From: Brevundimonas sp.
GTDB taxonomy: Bacteria; Pseudomonadota; Alphaproteobacteria; Caulobacterales; Caulobacteraceae
DNA length: 8,621 nucleotides
Direction: 5' to 3'
Assembly (NCBI GenBank): GCA_020253595.1
Contig: JADCBH010000258.1
Location: 1 to 8,621 of the forward strand
Shown here: positions 5,932 to 8,621 of the stretch, piece after piece
Layout: every line of letters starts with the position of its first letter
Position numbering within the stretch: the first letter of the stretch is position 1
The notes under the pieces: generated by a model
The model's database searches: none
The model's input: only the letters and a program-made list of their open reading frames with translations
What the model was told of the DNA's origin: nothing
Translations under genes and position numbers: made by a program

Positions 5932-6854
5932 GCCTTCACCAGGGTCCCTGCACCGTATTCGGTGAACAGCTCGACCAGCATGGCGTGCGGGCGGCGCCCG
6001 TCCAGGATGACCACGGCCTCGACGCCGGCCTTCACCGCCGCCATCGCCGTCTGCAGCTTGGGGATCATGCCGCCGGACGCTGTGCCGTCGTCGATCAGCC
6101 CTTGCGCCTCTGCCACCGTCATCTGGCGGATGATGTCGCCGTCCTTGTTCAGCACGCCCTTGACGTCGGTCAGCAGCAACATGCGCTTGGCGTTCAGGGC
6201 CCCCGCGACCGCGCCCGCCACAGTGTCGGCGTTTACGTTATAGGTCTGGCCGTCCTCGGCCACGCCGATGGGTGCGATCACCGGCACCCAGTCGTCGGTT
6301 TCCGATGCGATGAGCCCGGCGATCAGCTTGGGATCGACCTTGGTCGGTTCGCCGACGAAGCCCAGGTCCACCTCATGCTCGATCAGGCTGTCGGGGTCGC
6401 GCTTCGTCCGTGTCGTCTTCTCGACGGTCAGCAGGCCTGCGTCCTTGCCCGACAGGCCGACGCCGCGCACGTCGGCTTCCTTGCCCGCGACCGAGATCCA
6501 GTGGGCGATCTCCTTGTTGACCGCGCCGGACAGGACCATCTCGGCGACCGCCATGGTGTCGGCGTCGGTGACGCGCAGGCCGTCCACGAAGTTCGACTTT
6601 ACCCCGGCCTTGTCCAGCATGGCGCTGATCTGGGGTCCGCCGCCGTGCACGACGACGGGGTTCACCCCCATCAGCTTCAGCAGCACCACGTCGGCCGCGA
6701 ACTGCTTGGCCACGGCGACCTCGCCCATGGCATGGCCGCCGTATTTGATGACTACGGTCTCGCGGTCATAGACCTGAATATAGGGCAGGGCCTCGGCCAG
6801 CGTCTTCGCCGTCGCCCAGCCACGTTCCTCGGATTGCCGTTCGGTCTCGTCCAT
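5928..6854 (-). CDS. argB: Acetylglutamate kinase
   Basis: ArgB phosphorylates N-acetyl-L-glutamate, the second and often controlling step of arginine synthesis. The 308-residue protein shows K37-Y-G-G, the HGGGPQ loop (70-75), NVNADTVAG (207-215), the nucleotide-site TDVKGV (229-234) and SGGMIPK (260-266). An N-terminal helix (ATAKTLAEALPYIQ) precedes the kinase core, and the C-terminus reads EYGAGTL. Both are features of hexameric, arginine-inhibited acetylglutamate kinases, so feedback inhibition by arginine is likely. The ATG at 6852-6854 has GGAG 6 bases upstream. An in-frame extension to 7145 lacks family similarity and would run through the divergent gene, so I reject it. It is the first gene of the six-gene - strand operon. 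Confidence 0.97.
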   Translation of the reverse strand: MDETERQSEERGWATAKTLAEALPYIQVYDRETVVIKYGGHAMGEVAVAKQFAADVVLLKLMGVNPVVVHGGGPQISAMLDKAGVKSNFVDGLRVTDADTMAVAEMVLSGAVNKEIAHWISVAGKEADVRGVGLSGKDAGLLTVEKTTRTKRDPDSLIEHEVDLGFVGEPTKVDPKLIAGLIASETDDWVPVIAPIGVAEDGQTYNVNADTVAGAVAGALNAKRMLLLTDVKGVLNKDGDIIRQMTVAEAQGLIDDGTASGGMIPKLQTAMAAVKAGVEAVVILDGRRPHAMLVELFTEYGAGTLVKA

Positions 6855-6950
6855 GGGCGGCTCCCTAGCGAGGGATGGCGGCCCTGTCACCAAAGCAAGC
6901 ATTGCGGGAGGACGGTTTGAGCCTTGGCCCGAACCGGATATGAGGCGGCG
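6855..6950. promoter_or_regulatory. Divergent intergenic region, promoters for argB operon and guanylyltransferase gene
   Basis: The 96 bp between two outward-facing starts must hold the promoter for at least the + strand gene and most simply for the whole argB to coq7 operon. A GAGG at 6942-6945 serves the + strand ATG, and a GGAG (minus strand, 6861-6864) serves argB. No promoter box is convincing by eye, and I see no clear operator palindrome such as an ArgR box. Confidence 0.45.
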
Positions 6951-8621
6951 ATGGCGCTTTATCCCGTGATCCTGTGCGGCGGTGGCGGAACCCGGTTGTG
7001 GCCGGCGTCCCGTCCCTCGCGTCCCAAGCAGTTCATCCCGATGTCGGGTGCGCGCAGCCTGTTCCAGGATGCGGTCCAGCGCATGGCTCCCCTCGCCGAG
7101 GGCGGCGGGCGGGTGCTGGTGATCGGCGGGGTCGCGCACAGGCAATGGATTCTCGACCAGCTGGAGGAGATCGGCGTCGAGGCCCAGGTGCTGCTGGAGC
7201 CGGAGGGACGGGACTCAGCCCCCGCCATGGCCGCCGCCGCTGCCTGGATCGCGCGCAGTGATCCGGAAGGGGTCGCCGCCTTCGTGGCCTCCGATCACCA
7301 TGTGCCCGATCACGACGCCTTCCGCGCCGCCGTCAGAGAGGCCGCAGCCGCCGCGGGCCGCGGGCGGATCGTGACGCTGGGCGTACGCCCCGACGCGCCG
7401 TCTTCCGCCTACGGCTACATCCGCCCGACCGGCGAAGGCCTGTCTGCGGTCGCGGCCTTCGTCGAGAAGCCAGACGCCCCGACCGCCGCCGACTACATCG
7501 CTGCCGGCTACCTCTGGAACAGCGGCAACTTCATGGTGGCGGCCCGAACCCTGATCGCCGAACTGGCGGCCCGTGCCCCGGGCGTCCTGTCGGCAGCCCA
7601 GGCCGCCCTGCCGGATGCGGACGCCGGTCCGGTCCAGACGCTGGGCATAGCCTTCTCTGCGGCACCCAAGATCTCCATCGACTATGCCGTCATGGAGAAA
7701 ACCTCCCTGGCGGATGTCCTGGCGGTCGATTTCGCCTGGTCGGACATGGGGGCGTGGGACGCCATCGCGGCGTCCGGCGAAGGGGATGTGGGCCTGCACA
7801 TTTTCGAGGATGCCGAAGGCTGCCTTGCACGGGCCCCCGACGGGGTGATGGTCGCTGTCCTCGGGGTCCGTAACCTCGCCATCGTGGTAGAGCCCGATGC
7901 CGTTCTGGTCGCCGATCTGGACCGGTCCCAGGACGTCAGGCGCGTGGTGGAGCGGGTGCGGGCCGCCTCGCCCCGGCATCTGGATTTCCCCGCCGAGCCG
8001 GCCGAGACCCTGTCGCGGGGCGCGCGTCGGTTCGCGGACTGGCTCAGGCTTCGAGCCCTGCCGCTGTGGGCCACGGTCGGGCTGGAAGATGGGCCGGGTT
8101 TCGCCGAGGCCCTGGGCCTCGACGGGCGGCCCTTGCCCCTGGCAGGACGCTCCCGCGTGCAGTCGCGTCAGGTCCACGTCTACGCCACCGCGGCCCGGCT
8201 GGGCTGGGCAGGGCCCTGGCGGCGCGCCGTCTGGTCAGGTCTCGACGCCCTGACGTCGCGGTTTCTGCGCCAGGACGGTACCAGCCGGGCGCTCGTGGCC
8301 CGCGATGGATCGCCGCTCGACGAGACGGCCTACCTCTACGATCACGCGTTCGTCCTCCTGGCTTTGGCCTCGGTAAAGGCCGCGGGGTCGGATCGGCCCG
8401 ACCTTGAGGAACGCGCCGTTCGCCTGCGCGATCACCTGCTGGCCTCGGCCCTGCCCCAGGGCGGTTTCGCCGAAGCTGGGGCCCAGCCCTATCAGGCCAA
8501 TGCCCAGATGCACCTGCTGGAAGCCGCCATGGCCTGGGAAGGACAGGGTGATGAGGCCTGGGCGGCTCTGGCGGATCGCATCGTCGACCTGGCCGAACAC
8601 CGCTTCGTCGACCCGGCGTCC
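6951..8621 (+). CDS. Mannose-1-phosphate guanylyltransferase fused to AGE-type epimerase/isomerase domain (3' truncated)
   Basis: The frame is open for 557 codons from the ATG at 6951 (GAGG 5 bases upstream) to the window end. Residues 1 to about 345 are a sugar nucleotidyltransferase that would make GDP-mannose from mannose-1-phosphate and GTP: GGGGTRLWPASRPSRPKQF (10-28), EPEGRDSAP (83-91), SDHH (114-117), FVEKPD (170-175), LWNSGNF (188-194), IDYAVMEK (243-250) and WSDMGAWD (263-270). From about 350 the chain matches the N-acylglucosamine 2-epimerase (AGE) family, an alpha/alpha barrel that includes phosphomannose isomerase-like enzymes: SRQVHVYATAARLGW around R406, YLYDHAF (461-467) and NAQMHLLEA (517-525). 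AGE domains are near 380 residues, so roughly 150-200 residues are missing beyond the window. The likely role is combined isomerase and guanylyltransferase for GDP-mannose, feeding polysaccharide or LPS. The isomerase assignment is inference; 2-epimerase activity is the alternative. Confidence 0.9.
   Translation, partial: MALYPVILCGGGGTRLWPASRPSRPKQFIPMSGARSLFQDAVQRMAPLAEGGGRVLVIGGVAHRQWILDQLEEIGVEAQVLLEPEGRDSAPAMAAAAAWIARSDPEGVAAFVASDHHVPDHDAFRAAVREAAAAAGRGRIVTLGVRPDAPSSAYGYIRPTGEGLSAVAAFVEKPDAPTAADYIAAGYLWNSGNFMVAARTLIAELAARAPGVLSAAQAALPDADAGPVQTLGIAFSAAPKISIDYAVMEKTSLADVLAVDFAWSDMGAWDAIAASGEGDVGLHIFEDAEGCLARAPDGVMVAVLGVRNLAIVVEPDAVLVADLDRSQDVRRVVERVRAASPRHLDFPAEPAETLSRGARRFADWLRLRALPLWATVGLEDGPGFAEALGLDGRPLPLAGRSRVQSRQVHVYATAARLGWAGPWRRAVWSGLDALTSRFLRQDGTSRALVARDGSPLDETAYLYDHAFVLLALASVKAAGSDRPDLEERAVRLRDHLLASALPQGGFAEAGAQPYQANAQMHLLEAAMAWEGQGDEAWAALADRIVDLAEHRFVDPAS

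Noticed and set aside
6862..6890. Housekeeping-type promoter boxes for argB (GTGACAG, 14 bases, GCTAGGGA on the minus strand)
   Set aside because: The spacing fits the Caulobacter consensus, but transcription would begin at the ATG and exclude the GGAG ribosome binding site that overlaps the -10 box. Unconvincing without mapped starts.
5928..7145. Longer ArgB with 97 extra N-terminal residues
   Set aside because: The extension lies antisense to the well-supported guanylyltransferase gene and has no family similarity. The 6854 start has GGAG at proper spacing.
7215..8177. Long minus-strand frame of 320 codons
   Set aside because: It is antisense to the guanylyltransferase/AGE gene, whose motifs are in the + frame, and it has no recognisable domain.

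Overview
This looks like chromosomal DNA from an alphaproteobacterium of the Caulobacteraceae, with Brevundimonas or a close relative as the best guess. The evidence is the very high GC content, the strongly GC-rich third codon positions, the ubiquinone and DAP/arginine gene families with alphaproteobacterial motif versions, and palindromic intergenic repeats of the kind common in Caulobacterales. The genus is inferred from these features and was not tested by database search.

Left part (1-1474): the tail of an unidentified + strand gene (1-105) converges on a FrnE-like DsbA-family gene (257-919, -). A 144-bp two-tier palindrome fills the gap between the two stop codons. Next comes a small DUF559 endonuclease-fold gene (1061-1420, +). 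It is bracketed by two inverted copies of a 49-bp two-hairpin repeat (979-1027 and 1426-1474).

Middle part (1475-2649): two small + strand genes have no function I can name. The first carries an N-terminal helix-turn-helix-like segment and a seven-unit 9-bp tandem repeat that encodes a D/H-S-rich tail. The second encodes a small, probably all-helical protein.

Right-centre (2657-6854): six tightly packed - strand genes, transcribed right to left, look like one operon: argB, a HAD pyrimidine 5'-nucleotidase, dapD, exoD, dsbB and coq7. The junctions are 4-bp GTGA and ATGA overlaps, a 4-bp gap, a 16-bp gap and a 23-bp overlap. The operon joins arginine and lysine/peptidoglycan precursor synthesis to disulfide formation and ubiquinone synthesis. 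DsbB hands its electrons to the quinone that the Coq7 pathway makes.

Right end (6855-8621): a 96-bp divergent promoter region leads into a + strand gene that runs off the window. It encodes a mannose-1-phosphate guanylyltransferase fused to an AGE-type epimerase/isomerase domain, where the common bifunctional enzymes carry a cupin-type phosphomannose isomerase. This fusion and the repeat-bracketed DUF559 gene are the two most interesting items. I see no tRNA, rRNA, CRISPR array or transposase, and no gene-free stretch longer than 300 bp.
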